DNA of 34,789 bases from Actinobacillus porcinus (GCF_901764995.1 NZ_CABFKI010000018.1:1-34789); one strand, 5' to 3'. Positions 1 through 7,339 are shown, counted from the stretch's first letter. Numbers and translations are program-made. The notes: generated by a model from the letters alone, not told the origin.

Positions 1-181
1 AGCCAATCCGTTCGGGATTGACTTCGGCACGATAACCGCTAATCACGCCACTGTCTTCCAGTTGCTTTAACCGTCTTTGACAAGGCGAGATACTCAACCC
101 CACTTTATCTGACAATTCCGTGAAAGAAATTCGCCCATTTTCTTGGATGTGAGCCAAAATTTTCTTATCTAAATTATCCAT
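1..181 (-). CDS. Lrp/AsnC-family transcriptional regulator, 3' end outside window
   Basis: Reading the minus strand from an ATG at 181 gives about 60 residues beginning MDNLDKKILAHIQENGRIS. This is the winged helix-turn-helix of the Lrp/AsnC family: L-D-x-x-I near the N-terminus, then a recognition helix around LSISPCQRRLKQLEDSGVI. The ligand-binding RAM domain lies beyond base 1, so the gene is cut by the window edge. Lrp-type proteins sense amino acids or small ligands and often control the divergent neighbour, here the DUF2000 gene. The family call is secure; the ligand and target are not visible. Confidence 0.85.
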   Translation of the reverse strand, partial: MDNLDKKILAHIQENGRISFTELSDKVGLSISPCQRRLKQLEDSGVISGYRAEVNPERIG

Positions 182-210
182 ACGCAAAAATTTTCTAAAA
201 ATAAGGTAAA

Positions 211-246
211 TTATAGCAAAAAACGCAAACCTTTTTTATAGCAAAA
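211..246. promoter_or_regulatory. Direct repeat in the Lrp/DUF2000 divergent promoter region
   Basis: The 11-mer TTATAGCAAAA occurs at 211-221 and again at 236-246, a 25-bp spacing that puts both copies near the same helical face. It lies between the divergent Lrp-type gene and the DUF2000 gene, where an Lrp-type regulator would bind. The binding role is inference. Confidence 0.35.
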
Positions 247-289
247 GCGGTACAATTCTCTTATCAATTTGAACAACTTCTTGGAGAGA

Positions 290-700
290 ATGATGAATTT
301 TGATACAAAAATCAAAGTGATTTTGCGTGATGATTTGGCAACGTGGCAGGCGTTAAATGTAACTGCCTTTTTGATGAGTGGCTTGGGTGCAACGCAAAAT
401 ATTGTGGGCGAACCCTATCAAGACGCTAGTGGTGTTCAGTATTTGCCAATGAGCCAACAGCCGATTATGGTACATCAGGCAGACCGTGCAACATTATTGG
501 AACTTTTGCAAAGTGCCAATCAAAAAGAAATGGCGGTGGCAATTTATACCGAAGAATTGTTTAAAACTTACAATGATGTAGATAATCGTGCAGAAATTGC
601 TAAACATGAAACGAGCAATTTAAATTTGGTTGGCATTGCCATTCGTGGTAAGAAAAATGCGGTGGATAAATTAACCAAAGGCATTGCTTTACATTCATAA
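290..700 (+). CDS. DUF2000 family protein
   Basis: A small cytoplasmic protein of about 137 residues resembling DUF2000 proteins, whose fold is related to peptidyl-tRNA hydrolase II. Features seen: an N-terminal segment IKVILRDDLATWQALNVTAF, a central GEPYQDASGVQYLPMSQQP segment, and a C-terminal LVGIAIRGKKNAVDKL. No catalytic function is established for this family as far as I know. The frame extends upstream to a TTG at 269, but GGAGAG at 283-288 places initiation at ATG 290 or the adjacent ATG 293. It is divergent from an Lrp-type regulator and ends at a strong hairpin terminator. Confidence 0.7.
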   Translation: MMNFDTKIKVILRDDLATWQALNVTAFLMSGLGATQNIVGEPYQDASGVQYLPMSQQPIMVHQADRATLLELLQSANQKEMAVAIYTEELFKTYNDVDNRAEIAKHETSNLNLVGIAIRGKKNAVDKLTKGIALHS

Positions 701-706
701 ATTGGG

Positions 707-742
707 AAAGCCGTCTGAAATGATATTTAGACGGCTTTTTTT
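707..742 (+). terminator. Rho-independent terminator containing a Neisseria-type uptake sequence
   Basis: Arms AAAGCCGTCT (707-716) and AGACGGCTTT (729-738) are followed by a run of T. The left arm with its flank contains GCCGTCTGAA (710-719), the exact Neisseria DNA uptake 10-mer. It terminates the DUF2000 gene. Confidence 0.85.
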
Positions 743-754
743 GTTGTGATAAGT

Positions 755-773
755 TTTTCAGACTGCCTGAAAA
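755..773 (-). terminator. Hairpin terminator of the TetR gene, DUS-like
   Basis: Arms TTTTCAG and CTGAAAA surround ACTGC, just past the TetR stop. Read on the minus strand it contains CAGGCAGTCTGAAAA, which is related to Neisseriaceae uptake dialects. Almost the same sequence occurs at 4108-4127. Confidence 0.5.
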
Positions 774-780
774 TACAAAC

Positions 781-1305
781 TCAAAATAAACCAGTCAATG
801 ATTTAATATCATCAATGCTCTGTTTCAAACTCATGGTTTCATTATGCAAAATCGCATATCGCAAACTTTCCATACACAAACTGGCACAAATAAATGATTG
901 ATAATGCAAAGAATGTCCCACCATATTTTGCTTAACCAATTCATCAGCAAAAGCAACTCGCAACATTTTGTGCATATCATCATATAGCCCATAACGGCGA
1001 GATTGGATTTTCCATAACGCTGAAATAGTGTGCCGAGAATTGAGAAAATCTTGAAAAACTTGTTCGGTTTGGCAATGTTCATTGGCAAGCAAATCCGCAA
1101 ATTTTTGTTTAAAATCAAAAAACACTTCATCAATTAAAGAAACCAGTCCCGAATAATAACGGTAAAAAGTTGTGCGATTAACCCTCGCTTTTTCAATCAC
1201 ATCTTTGGCGGTAATCTCGTTAAATGGCTTTTCGTGCAACAAATCAATTAAAGCACGGTGCATGGTTTCGCGTGTTTTAATCACACGCAGGTCGGTTTTG
1301 TTCAT
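781..1305 (-). CDS. TetR/AcrR-family transcriptional regulator
   Basis: 174 residues. The N-terminal TetR helix-turn-helix is clear: TRETMHRALIDLLHEKPFNE, then ITAKDVIEKARVNRTTFYRYY (roughly residues 12-60). The rest is a helical ligand and dimerisation domain without recognisable sequence features. ATG at 1305 follows a short GAG Shine-Dalgarno. It is divergent from the SDR oxidoreductase at 1475, and a long dyad lies between the two genes. TetR proteins usually repress the adjacent gene and release it on binding a small molecule. An electrophile or SDR substrate as ligand is inference. Confidence 0.85.
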   Translation of the reverse strand: MNKTDLRVIKTRETMHRALIDLLHEKPFNEITAKDVIEKARVNRTTFYRYYSGLVSLIDEVFFDFKQKFADLLANEHCQTEQVFQDFLNSRHTISALWKIQSRRYGLYDDMHKMLRVAFADELVKQNMVGHSLHYQSFICASLCMESLRYAILHNETMSLKQSIDDIKSLTGLF

Positions 1306-1339
1306 GGCTTACTCGTTGGTTAAACTATTTGCTGGTTAA

Positions 1340-1387
1340 TTTCATCATAAGCATACTTTTTGTGTATTTTGTATGGATATGATGAAA
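1340..1387. promoter_or_regulatory. Long dyad, probable TetR operator
   Basis: Arms 1340-1356 and 1371-1387 match at 15 of 17 positions. The outer 10 bp (TTTCATCATA and TATGATGAAA) and inner CATAC/GTATG are perfect, around a 14-base centre. It sits in the TetR/SDR intergenic region. At 48 bp it is longer than a single TetR dimer site, so it may hold two dimers or form a hairpin. Assignment to this TetR protein is inference. Confidence 0.55.
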
Positions 1388-1474
1388 TTTGAATATCATT
1401 TATAGCTATTTTAACACATAAAAATATCCTAAAATACGCTCATCTTAAATTTTCAACACACACAAGGATTTTTT

Positions 1475-2224
1475 ATGAAACGCACTATCGTCATTACTGG
1501 GGCAACATCGGGTATCGGCAAAGAAACGGCATTGGCATTTGCCAAATTAGGCGACAATATCGTGGTCAGCGGTCGCCGTGAAAAAGAAGGTTTAGAAGTT
1601 ATCAATGAAATCAAATCATTGGGTACGAATGCGATTTTTGTCAAAACAGACATTACCCAAGAAAATGAAGTCAAAGCCTTGATTGAACAAGCCGTTGCCC
1701 ATTTTGGTAAAATTGATGTAATGGTCAATAATTCAGGCATTGCAGGGCGTGAAAATGTACCATTACATCAACATTCTACCGAAAATTTCCGTGAGTTGAT
1801 TGAAGTCAATGTGATGGGGCTATTTTGGGGAATGAAATACGCCATTGACGCCATGCTCAAAACTGGCGGTGGCGTGGTGGTTAATTTGGCATCTATTGCA
1901 GGTTTAAATGGCATTGAATTTACTTCGCAATATTCGGCAAGCAAACACGCAGTGGTCGGCTTAACCAAGTCGGCGTCATTGGATTATGCGACACAAGGCA
2001 TTCGGGTCAATGCCGTTGCCCCTGGGGCAATTAAAACCGATATTTTGCAAAATGCTATTAACGCAGGCGTTTATCCAGAAGATAAAATTGCAGGCATTCA
2101 CCCGATGAATAAAATGGGCGATACGAGTTCTATTGCTAATGCGATTGTGTTTTTGGCATCGCCTGATGTGCCGTTTATGACAGGAACGATTTTAAATGTT
2201 GATGGCGGTTTTTGTGCCAAGTAA
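1475..2224 (+). CDS. SDR-family NAD(P)-dependent oxidoreductase
   Basis: 249 residues, the usual length of a classical short-chain dehydrogenase/reductase. The cofactor motif TGATSGIG is at residues 8-15, NNSG (for NNAG) at 85-88, and the catalytic residues are S140, Y153 and K157 (YSASK). The C-terminus PDVPFMTGTILNVDGG is typical. R34 and R35 after the second beta strand (SGRREK) favour NADP(H). An AAGGA Shine-Dalgarno lies upstream of ATG 1475. It is divergent from TetR. It could be a 3-oxoacyl-ACP reductase-like or glucose dehydrogenase-like enzyme; the substrate cannot be read from the sequence. Confidence 0.9.
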   Translation: MKRTIVITGATSGIGKETALAFAKLGDNIVVSGRREKEGLEVINEIKSLGTNAIFVKTDITQENEVKALIEQAVAHFGKIDVMVNNSGIAGRENVPLHQHSTENFRELIEVNVMGLFWGMKYAIDAMLKTGGGVVVNLASIAGLNGIEFTSQYSASKHAVVGLTKSASLDYATQGIRVNAVAPGAIKTDILQNAINAGVYPEDKIAGIHPMNKMGDTSSIANAIVFLASPDVPFMTGTILNVDGGFCAK

Positions 2225-2332
2225 TTTTTAAAAATCAATGGGTTTTGGTGTTTTAATAATGCCAAAACCTTTCACTTTTTAGAATAATAAAATGTATCAA
2301 CAGACCATTAATGTTTGAGATTATGGGATAAA

Positions 2333-2394
2333 AGAACGGTCAAATTTCCACAAATTTTTGCATTTGCAAAATTCAGTAGAAATCTGACCGCTTG
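2333..2394. repeat. Uptake-signal palindrome, copy 1
   Basis: The left arm begins AAGAACGGTCAAATTT and the right arm ends ATCTGACCGCTTG, around TTTTTGCATTTGCAAAA. It is the first of eight similar imperfect palindromes between genes in this window. It may terminate SDR transcripts. Confidence 0.6.
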
Positions 2395-2429
2395 ACAATC
2401 TGCTCCATCACATTTAAAATGTGTTCAAA

Positions 2430-2444
2430 TTTTTAAACCTATAA
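2430..2444. promoter_or_regulatory. ArsR-gene half-site matching the downstream operator
   Basis: TTTTTAAACCTATAA ends six bases before the ArsR start codon, where a Shine-Dalgarno would be expected; none is visible. The same 15-mer forms the right half of the palindrome at 2842-2865 upstream of the OYE gene. Autoregulation is inferred. Confidence 0.5.
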
Positions 2445-2450
2445 ACAAAT

Positions 2451-2771
2451 ATGAGCCAAAAAACCGTTGATATTTTACGTGAGTGCATTCCGACTTTTAC
2501 TGTGTTAAGCGATGAAAACCGTTTGATGATTTTGCATATTTTGTTTGAAAACGGTAGTTTGAATGTCAATGATTTGACCGAACGGCTGCATTTATCACGC
2601 CCTGCGGTGTCGCATCATCTCAAAATTATGTTGGACGCCGGTTTGGTGCGTGTTGATCAGCAAGGCAAAGAGCGTTATTACACCGTGAGCCTACAACAAG
2701 CCGGCGAGCGTTTTCGGCGTTTAATGTCGTCATTTATTGCAGATGGTTGTATTAAACCATTGGACGACTAG
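2451..2771 (+). CDS. ArsR/SmtB-family regulator with two cysteines
   Basis: 106 residues. The winged helix-turn-helix runs through DENRLMILHIL, then LNVNDLTERLHLSRPAVSHHLKIMLDAGLVR, and a wing QGKERYYTVS. The ELCVC metal-binding motif of ArsR/CadC sensors is absent. The only two cysteines are C12 and C100, in the predicted first and last helices that pair at the dimer interface. This suggests a thiol switch rather than a metal sensor, which is inference. It lies directly upstream of an old-yellow-enzyme reductase, and the two promoters share an operator-like sequence, so the reductase is the likely target. Confidence 0.85.
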   Translation: MSQKTVDILRECIPTFTVLSDENRLMILHILFENGSLNVNDLTERLHLSRPAVSHHLKIMLDAGLVRVDQQGKERYYTVSLQQAGERFRRLMSSFIADGCIKPLDD

Positions 2772-2841
2772 CTAATTTTTATGATTACCTAACACGGCTA
2801 TTGCTAGAGTTGCTGGTATTTAGCCGTAATTTTTTACCCAA

Positions 2842-2865
2842 ATAGGTTTATATTTTTAAACCTAT
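2842..2865. promoter_or_regulatory. Probable ArsR operator upstream of OYE gene
   Basis: A perfect 9-bp inverted repeat, ATAGGTTTA (2842-2850) and TAAACCTAT (2857-2865), with a TATTTT centre, ends 19 bp before the OYE start. Its right half recurs in front of the ArsR gene. Its symmetry and placement fit repression by the ArsR dimer. Confidence 0.6.
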
Positions 2866-2884
2866 AATCTCAATAAGGAATTTT

Positions 2885-4096
2885 ATGCTATTTCAACCTT
2901 TTACCTTTTCTAACGGCAAAATTGCCAAAAACCGTTTTTTCAAATCCGCAATGGAAGAACAGCTTGCCAAACAAAATCAACCTACAATGCCGTTGGTGCA
3001 ACTTTATGACACTTGGGCAAAGGGTGGCGCTGGTGTGTTGGTGACGGGCAATGTGATGGTCGCTGAAAACGGCAAAGGCTCGATCAACGATGTGGTACTC
3101 ACGGACGAACGCAGTTTGCCGATTTTGCAACAATGGGCGAAGGCTGGCATGCAAAACGATACTTTGCTGATTATGCAGATTAACCACGCAGGCAAACAGT
3201 CGCCCAAAGTGTTATCGCCAACGCCCGTTGCGCCGAGTGCGGTGGCGTTGCAGGGAATGGACGGCTTTATCAATCCACCCAGAGCCTTAGCCGAACCTGA
3301 AATTGACACCTTAATTCAGCAATTTGCCACCACCGCAAAAATCGCCGAAAAAGCCGGATTTTCGGGCGTGCAAATTCACGCGGCACACGGCTATTTAATC
3401 AGTCAATTTTTATCGCCGCACCACAACCGCCGTGAAGATAAATGGGGCGGCAGCCTTGAAAATCGTATGCGATTTTTAGTGGAAATTTACCACGCCATTC
3501 GTGCGGCGGTGCAGCCTGAATTTTTGGTCGGCTTAAAACTCAACTCGGCGGATTTCCAAAAAGGCGGTTTTGATGAAACGGACAGCATTCAAGTGGTGCA
3601 AAAAATGGCGGAATTAGGCATTGATTTTATTGAGATTTCAGGCGGAAATTATGAAAGCCCCGAAATGCTAACCGCCAAAGCCAGCACGCAAAAACGTGAG
3701 GCGTTTTTCTTGGATTATGCCGAAAAAGCCCGTGCCGTCTGCAACGTACCGCTGATTATCACAGGCGGTTTCCGTAGTGAAAATGCAATGAACGAGGCTC
3801 TGCAAAGCGGACATCTGGATTTTATCGGCATCGCCCGACCTTTTGCCTTACAACCCGATTTACCAAACCAAATTCAACAAGGCAACTATCAAACCATCGT
3901 GACCAACCGCATAAAAACAGGTTTCGCCCCGGTGGATAACAAACTCGGTGCGGTGCTGGAAATGGATTGGTATATGGCACAAATGGCGTTAATCGGCAAT
4001 GGCAAACAGCCAAATCCGACACTTTCGCCGTGGAAAGTGTTATTCAAAACCCTTTGGGAAAACGGCAAGGCTGGGTTGAGTACAGGGCGCAGTTGA
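2885..4096 (+). CDS. Old-yellow-enzyme family NADH:flavin oxidoreductase
   Basis: 403 residues forming an FMN-binding TIM barrel. The N-terminus NGKIAKNRFFKSAMEEQ is typical of the OYE/2,4-dienoyl-CoA reductase N-terminal domain. The substrate-binding pair HAAH is at H165 and H168, followed by GYLISQFLSPHHNRREDKWGGS. ITGGF near residue 290 is the phosphate-binding region of the barrel. Length and motifs fit a single-domain ene-reductase without the C-terminal Fe-S and FAD domains. Such enzymes reduce alpha,beta-unsaturated carbonyls, quinones or nitro compounds using NAD(P)H. AAGGA precedes ATG 2885. Probable control is by the upstream ArsR gene through the 2842-2865 palindrome. Confidence 0.9.
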   Translation: MLFQPFTFSNGKIAKNRFFKSAMEEQLAKQNQPTMPLVQLYDTWAKGGAGVLVTGNVMVAENGKGSINDVVLTDERSLPILQQWAKAGMQNDTLLIMQINHAGKQSPKVLSPTPVAPSAVALQGMDGFINPPRALAEPEIDTLIQQFATTAKIAEKAGFSGVQIHAAHGYLISQFLSPHHNRREDKWGGSLENRMRFLVEIYHAIRAAVQPEFLVGLKLNSADFQKGGFDETDSIQVVQKMAELGIDFIEISGGNYESPEMLTAKASTQKREAFFLDYAEKARAVCNVPLIITGGFRSENAMNEALQSGHLDFIGIARPFALQPDLPNQIQQGNYQTIVTNRIKTGFAPVDNKLGAVLEMDWYMAQMALIGNGKQPNPTLSPWKVLFKTLWENGKAGLSTGRS

Positions 4097-4107
4097 GTTA
4101 AATCGGT

Positions 4108-4127
4108 TTCAGGCAGTCTGAAAATAC
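4108..4127 (+). terminator. DUS-like hairpin after the OYE gene
   Basis: TTTCAG and CTGAAA surround GCAGT shortly after the OYE stop. The sequence nearly repeats the minus-strand hairpin at 755-773 and resembles Neisseriaceae uptake dialects. The following tract is A-rich, so terminator activity on the plus strand is uncertain. Confidence 0.35.
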
Positions 4128-4172
4128 AAATCAACACTTAATTAACCATTTATTTTTTAAGGATAAAATTCT

Positions 4173-5045
4173 ATGAATAAAAATACCATAACAAAATTAG
4201 CCGTATTATTGTTGGGTTTTGCATTAAATATGAATAGCCAGGCTGAAACGGTGTCTGTAATGCCTGTACAAACTGCTGTGCCGGTTGAAAAAAATTTATC
4301 ATCATCTGTTTTATTATGGGTGCGTGCCGATAAACCACGCCAAGATAGTATGCAGCGTTGGCAAGGACCGCACGCTCAAATTATTGCTGCCAATACGGAT
4401 TTGAAAGAGTATCGTCAAATTCATTTTGCAGAACACAATACAGGTTTGTGGCAAGCCATTGATGGCGTGGAAACCCATATTCCGACCGAGAGAAAAATTG
4501 ATGGGGTAGCCGATGTTACTTTAAAAGGTCATTTTTCTGCTCAAGGCGAAAAGCAAAGTCAGTTGGCGCAGGCTGATGAAGTGAATTTATTCAAACGCAC
4601 CATTTTGTATGCGGCAATTCCTGAAAATTCCAAGCAGTATCGTGTGGCAAACCGTGATGATGTTGTGAACGCTCGGAGTATGGTCTTTATTCGCAAACGA
4701 CCTAATATCAGTGAACAAGAATTTCAACAATTTATCAATCAAGAATTAGCCCCAAGTTTGGCGAATATGGGTAAATTGAAAGAATTGCGTACCGCAGCAT
4801 ATAATCCGTGGCAACAAAGTCAATGGAATTCGCCCAATGTGGCACATGATAATGCGCCGGAAGTACAGTTTCACGGGGCGTTGATTTTGGGTTTTGCTGA
4901 CCGTCAGGCGATGAGTGTATTTTTTCAAAGCGATGAATTAAAACAGCTTTCTAAGAGAATAGCGGTATTTAGTTCAGCCATTCATGCCTATGATGTTGAG
5001 AAAACGCTGGTTTTTATTGATAATGGTCGGCAAGTTAATCCGTAA
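4173..5045 (+). CDS. Exported tandem EthD/Dabb-like protein
   Basis: 290 residues with a Sec signal peptide: MNKNT, a hydrophobic core LAVLLLGFAL, and predicted cleavage after SQA near residue 24. The mature part has two ferredoxin-like halves. Each begins with a beta strand and a PxxS/Q-type helix: SVLLWVRADKPRQDSMQRW near residue 46, and SMVFIRKRPNISEQEFQQF near residue 170. The second half resembles EthD or stress-responsive dimeric alpha/beta-barrel domains. No catalytic residue is evident. It probably acts in the periplasm. AAGGA precedes the ATG, and it may be read from the OYE promoter. Function unknown; the fold call is tentative. Confidence 0.55.
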   Translation: MNKNTITKLAVLLLGFALNMNSQAETVSVMPVQTAVPVEKNLSSSVLLWVRADKPRQDSMQRWQGPHAQIIAANTDLKEYRQIHFAEHNTGLWQAIDGVETHIPTERKIDGVADVTLKGHFSAQGEKQSQLAQADEVNLFKRTILYAAIPENSKQYRVANRDDVVNARSMVFIRKRPNISEQEFQQFINQELAPSLANMGKLKELRTAAYNPWQQSQWNSPNVAHDNAPEVQFHGALILGFADRQAMSVFFQSDELKQLSKRIAVFSSAIHAYDVEKTLVFIDNGRQVNP

Positions 5046-5081
5046 TTTTGGCGAGATTTTACGATTTGCCAGTATTTGTAG

Positions 5082-5106
5082 GGTGCGTATGAACGCACCT
5101 TTTTTT
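5082..5106 (+). terminator. Rho-independent terminator
   Basis: Perfect stem GGTGCGT/ACGCACC with an ATGA loop, followed by seven T. It terminates the exported EthD-like gene. A related stem occurs at 7320-7339. Confidence 0.85.
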
Positions 5107-5145
5107 GTCCAACATTTTATTTTTGTGATCTTGATCGAAAAAATC

Positions 5146-5219
5146 ACCGCTTGTTGTTTTCTTGGTTGCGGTTTTATTCTATGTTTATTATGTCAAAATT
5201 TAACCGTTGCAAAAAATGC
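5146..5219 (+). repeat. Direct repeat left of the KilA-N gene
   Basis: Bases 5146-5187 match 6147-6188 at 41 of 42 positions, starting with ACCGCTTGT (Actinobacillus-type uptake core). Similarity continues with a second identical block, TTGCAAAAAATGC, at 5207-5219 and 6204-6216. The two copies bracket the KilA-N gene. Confidence 0.8.
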
Positions 5220-5244
5220 GAATTTTTAACGAAAGGAAACGACT

Positions 5245-6090
5245 ATGCCAAAAATAAAAAAAGAGAAAATAGAAGCGAAAGGTTTTAGCATCGAAGTTTA
5301 TACAGAAGATTTTAAGAATGATTATATTAGTTTGACTGATATTGCAAGGTATAAAAATAAGATAGAGCCAAATGTTGTTGTAGCAAATTGGATGAGAAAC
5401 CATAACACAATAGAATATTTGGGGATATGGGAGCAATTAAACAATCCGGAATTTAACCCCATCGAATTCGAGGGGTTTTTAAAAGAAGCAGGGAGCAATG
5501 CTTTTACGTTATCTCCACAAAGATGGTCAAATAGCACAAATGCAAAAGGGATATTTGTGAAATTGGGAAGAGGTGGTGGAACATTTGCCCATAAGGATAT
5601 TGCGTTTAAGTTTGCATCTTGGATATCCGCAGAATTTGAACTCTATATTATTAAAGATTATCAAAGACTAAAAGAAGCTGAAACATCAAAACTATCCTTA
5701 ACTTGGAATTTACACAGAGAAATCTCGAAAATTAATTATAAAATTCATACCGATGCGATAAAAACCTATTTGTTGAATGATTTAACGGAAAGTCAATTGG
5801 GTTTTAAGTATGCCAGTGAAGCCGATATGCTAAACGTTGCGTTGTTCAATAAAACAGCTAAAGAGTGGCGAGACGAAAACAAAAATGTAAAAGGAAATAT
5901 GAGAGATTATGCCAGCTTAAATGAACTTTTAGTACTTGCGAATATGGAAAGTTATAATGCTATTTTGATTGAAAAAGGTTTAGCACAGAAAGAGCGAATG
6001 ATTGAGCTGAGAAAACTTGCAAGAAATCAAATGTTGTCCTTAGAAAAGTTGGGGCAGAAAAATATAGCGTTATTGGAAGATAAAAAATAA
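5245..6090 (+). CDS. KilA-N domain protein
   Basis: 281 residues. The KilA-N domain covers roughly residues 14-140: YISLTDIARYKN, then VVVANWMRNHNTIEYLGIWE, then GRGGGTFAHKDIAFKFASWIS. These are the usual strand-helix landmarks of this phage-derived DNA-binding domain. The C-terminal part is helical and lysine-rich, consistent with a variable effector or dimerisation region. AAGGAAA precedes ATG 5245. The gene looks more AT-rich than its neighbours and is bracketed by direct repeats, suggesting recent acquisition. KilA-N proteins occur in phages and mobile elements; a defence or regulatory role is possible but unproven. Confidence 0.85.
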   Translation: MPKIKKEKIEAKGFSIEVYTEDFKNDYISLTDIARYKNKIEPNVVVANWMRNHNTIEYLGIWEQLNNPEFNPIEFEGFLKEAGSNAFTLSPQRWSNSTNAKGIFVKLGRGGGTFAHKDIAFKFASWISAEFELYIIKDYQRLKEAETSKLSLTWNLHREISKINYKIHTDAIKTYLLNDLTESQLGFKYASEADMLNVALFNKTAKEWRDENKNVKGNMRDYASLNELLVLANMESYNAILIEKGLAQKERMIELRKLARNQMLSLEKLGQKNIALLEDKK

Positions 6091-6155
6091 AAGTACGGTC
6101 AGATTTTCACAAGATTTTGCAATCCGCAAAAAATTCAGAAAACCCGACCGCTTGT
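6091..6155. repeat. Uptake-signal palindrome, copy 2
   Basis: Left arm AAGTACGGTCAGATTTT, one base off the Haemophilus core, pairs with GACCGCTTGT, which contains the Actinobacillus-type core at 6147-6155. It follows the KilA-N stop directly. The right arm is also the start of the direct repeat at 6147. Confidence 0.65.
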
Positions 6156-6216
6156 TGTTTTCTTGATTGCGGTTTTATTCTATGTTTACGCAAAATTCAG
6201 CTATTGCAAAAAATGC
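6147..6216 (+). repeat. Direct repeat right of the KilA-N gene
   Basis: Second copy of the 5146-5219 repeat: 41 of 42 identical over 6147-6188, then TTGCAAAAAATGC at 6204-6216. Together with the left copy it delimits a cassette of about 1 kb holding only the KilA-N gene. Confidence 0.8.
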
Positions 6217-6238
6217 AACAACTCAAAAAAAATTGGCT

Positions 6239-6271
6239 AAATTTTAACTATTAAGGATTTCTTACAAGTTC
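6239..6271 (+). pseudogene. Remnant resembling RhuM coding sequence
   Basis: This 33-base stretch upstream of the RhuM-Fic start matches the internal coding stretch 6466-6498 at 30 of 33 positions. Translated in the matching frame it reads ILTIKDFLQVQ between stops, against ILTTKDFLVVR in the intact protein. It looks like a leftover of another RhuM-type gene, or a short duplication. Confidence 0.5.
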
Positions 6272-6290
6272 AAATTCAACAGGATCAATA

Positions 6291-7283
6291 ATGCAAAACC
6301 AAATTCAACTTTATACGTCCGCAGACGGCAAAATTTCCTTACAGGTTTCGTTGGATAATGAAACGGTGTGGCTTACACAACTTCAAATGGCAGAATTATT
6401 TGGAACAACGCCAGAAAACGTTTTAATGCACCTTAAAAATATTTATAAGGAGCAAGAAATTGATGAAATTTTAACTACTAAGGATTTCTTAGTAGTTCGC
6501 CAAGAAGGTAAACGTCAAGTACAGCGTAGTTTAAAACACTACAACCTTGATGCGATTATTTCTGTGGGCTATCGAATTAGCTCTAAGCGTGCAACACAAT
6601 TCCGCCAATGGGCAACCCAAACTTTGAAACAATTTTTGGTGCAAGGTTATGTGCTTAACCAAAAACGCTTGCAGGAAAAAGGTGTGGAATTTAGCCAAGC
6701 GGTGGCATTGTTAAGTCAAACGCTGACTAACCAAGCCTTGATTAGTGATGAAGGTAAGGCGGTTATTGGTGTGGTGCAGGACTATGCGAGAACTTGGAGC
6801 TTATTGCAGGCGTATGATGAGCAAAATCTAGCAGCGATTTCGGTGCAGCAGCCTGAAATGAAACCCTTGGTATTTGAAGATGTTTTAACCGCTATTTCGC
6901 AATTAAAACAAGAACTAAAAGCCAAAGGCGAGGCGACTGAGCTATTCGGGCAGTTACGAAGTGATGGCTTGGCATCGGCGATTGCGACCATTGAACAAGG
7001 CTTTGGCGGAGAGTGGTTTTATCCGAACATTGCCAGCCGTGCGGCACATTTATTGTATTTTGTGATCAAAAACCACCCGCTTGCAGACGGCAATAAACGC
7101 ACAGGTTCTTTCCTGTTTTTATGGTATTTACACCAAAATCAAGCCCTGCTTGCTAAACCTGTTAATGAGTTGATTAATGATAATACTCTTGTCGCTCTTG
7201 CCTTGTTGGTGGCAGAAAGTTTGCCTGAACAAAAAGAGTTAATGATCCGTTTGGTAGAGCATTTTATTTTGTTAAAGGGGTAG
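6291..7283 (+). CDS. RhuM-type N-terminus fused to Fic/Doc domain
   Basis: 330 residues. The N-terminal 120 residues are RhuM-like: VWLTQLQMAELFGTTPENVLMHLKNI, KDFLVVRQEGKRQVQRSLKHYNLDAIISVGYR, then FRQWATQTLKQFLVQGYVLN. The C-terminal third contains the Fic/Doc motif HPLADGNKRTG at residues 262-272, with the catalytic histidine H262 intact. Fic/Doc enzymes transfer AMP or phosphate from a nucleotide to a protein; the Doc-like NKRTG form allows either. AGGA at 6281 precedes ATG 6291. No separate antitoxin gene is adjacent. The RhuM part may bind DNA and limit expression, which is inference. The target is unknown. Confidence 0.9.
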   Translation: MQNQIQLYTSADGKISLQVSLDNETVWLTQLQMAELFGTTPENVLMHLKNIYKEQEIDEILTTKDFLVVRQEGKRQVQRSLKHYNLDAIISVGYRISSKRATQFRQWATQTLKQFLVQGYVLNQKRLQEKGVEFSQAVALLSQTLTNQALISDEGKAVIGVVQDYARTWSLLQAYDEQNLAAISVQQPEMKPLVFEDVLTAISQLKQELKAKGEATELFGQLRSDGLASAIATIEQGFGGEWFYPNIASRAAHLLYFVIKNHPLADGNKRTGSFLFLWYLHQNQALLAKPVNELINDNTLVALALLVAESLPEQKELMIRLVEHFILLKG

Positions 7284-7319
7284 TGGTGTGTACTCACCAT
7301 TCAAATATAAGATAAAAAT

Positions 7320-7339
7320 GGTGCGTTAGCAAACGCACC
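7320..7339. terminator. Bidirectional hairpin between RhuM-Fic and LysR
   Basis: Perfect 8-bp stem GGTGCGTT/AACGCACC with an AGCA loop, abutting the LysR stop codon. On the minus strand it is followed by ATTTTTATC. The stem is close to that at 5082-5099. Confidence 0.75.

Noticed and set aside
4984-5229. Plus-strand open frame overlapping the end of the exported EthD-like gene
   Set aside because: It starts within that gene in another frame and runs through its terminator hairpin at 5082-5106. No ribosome site or family motif.
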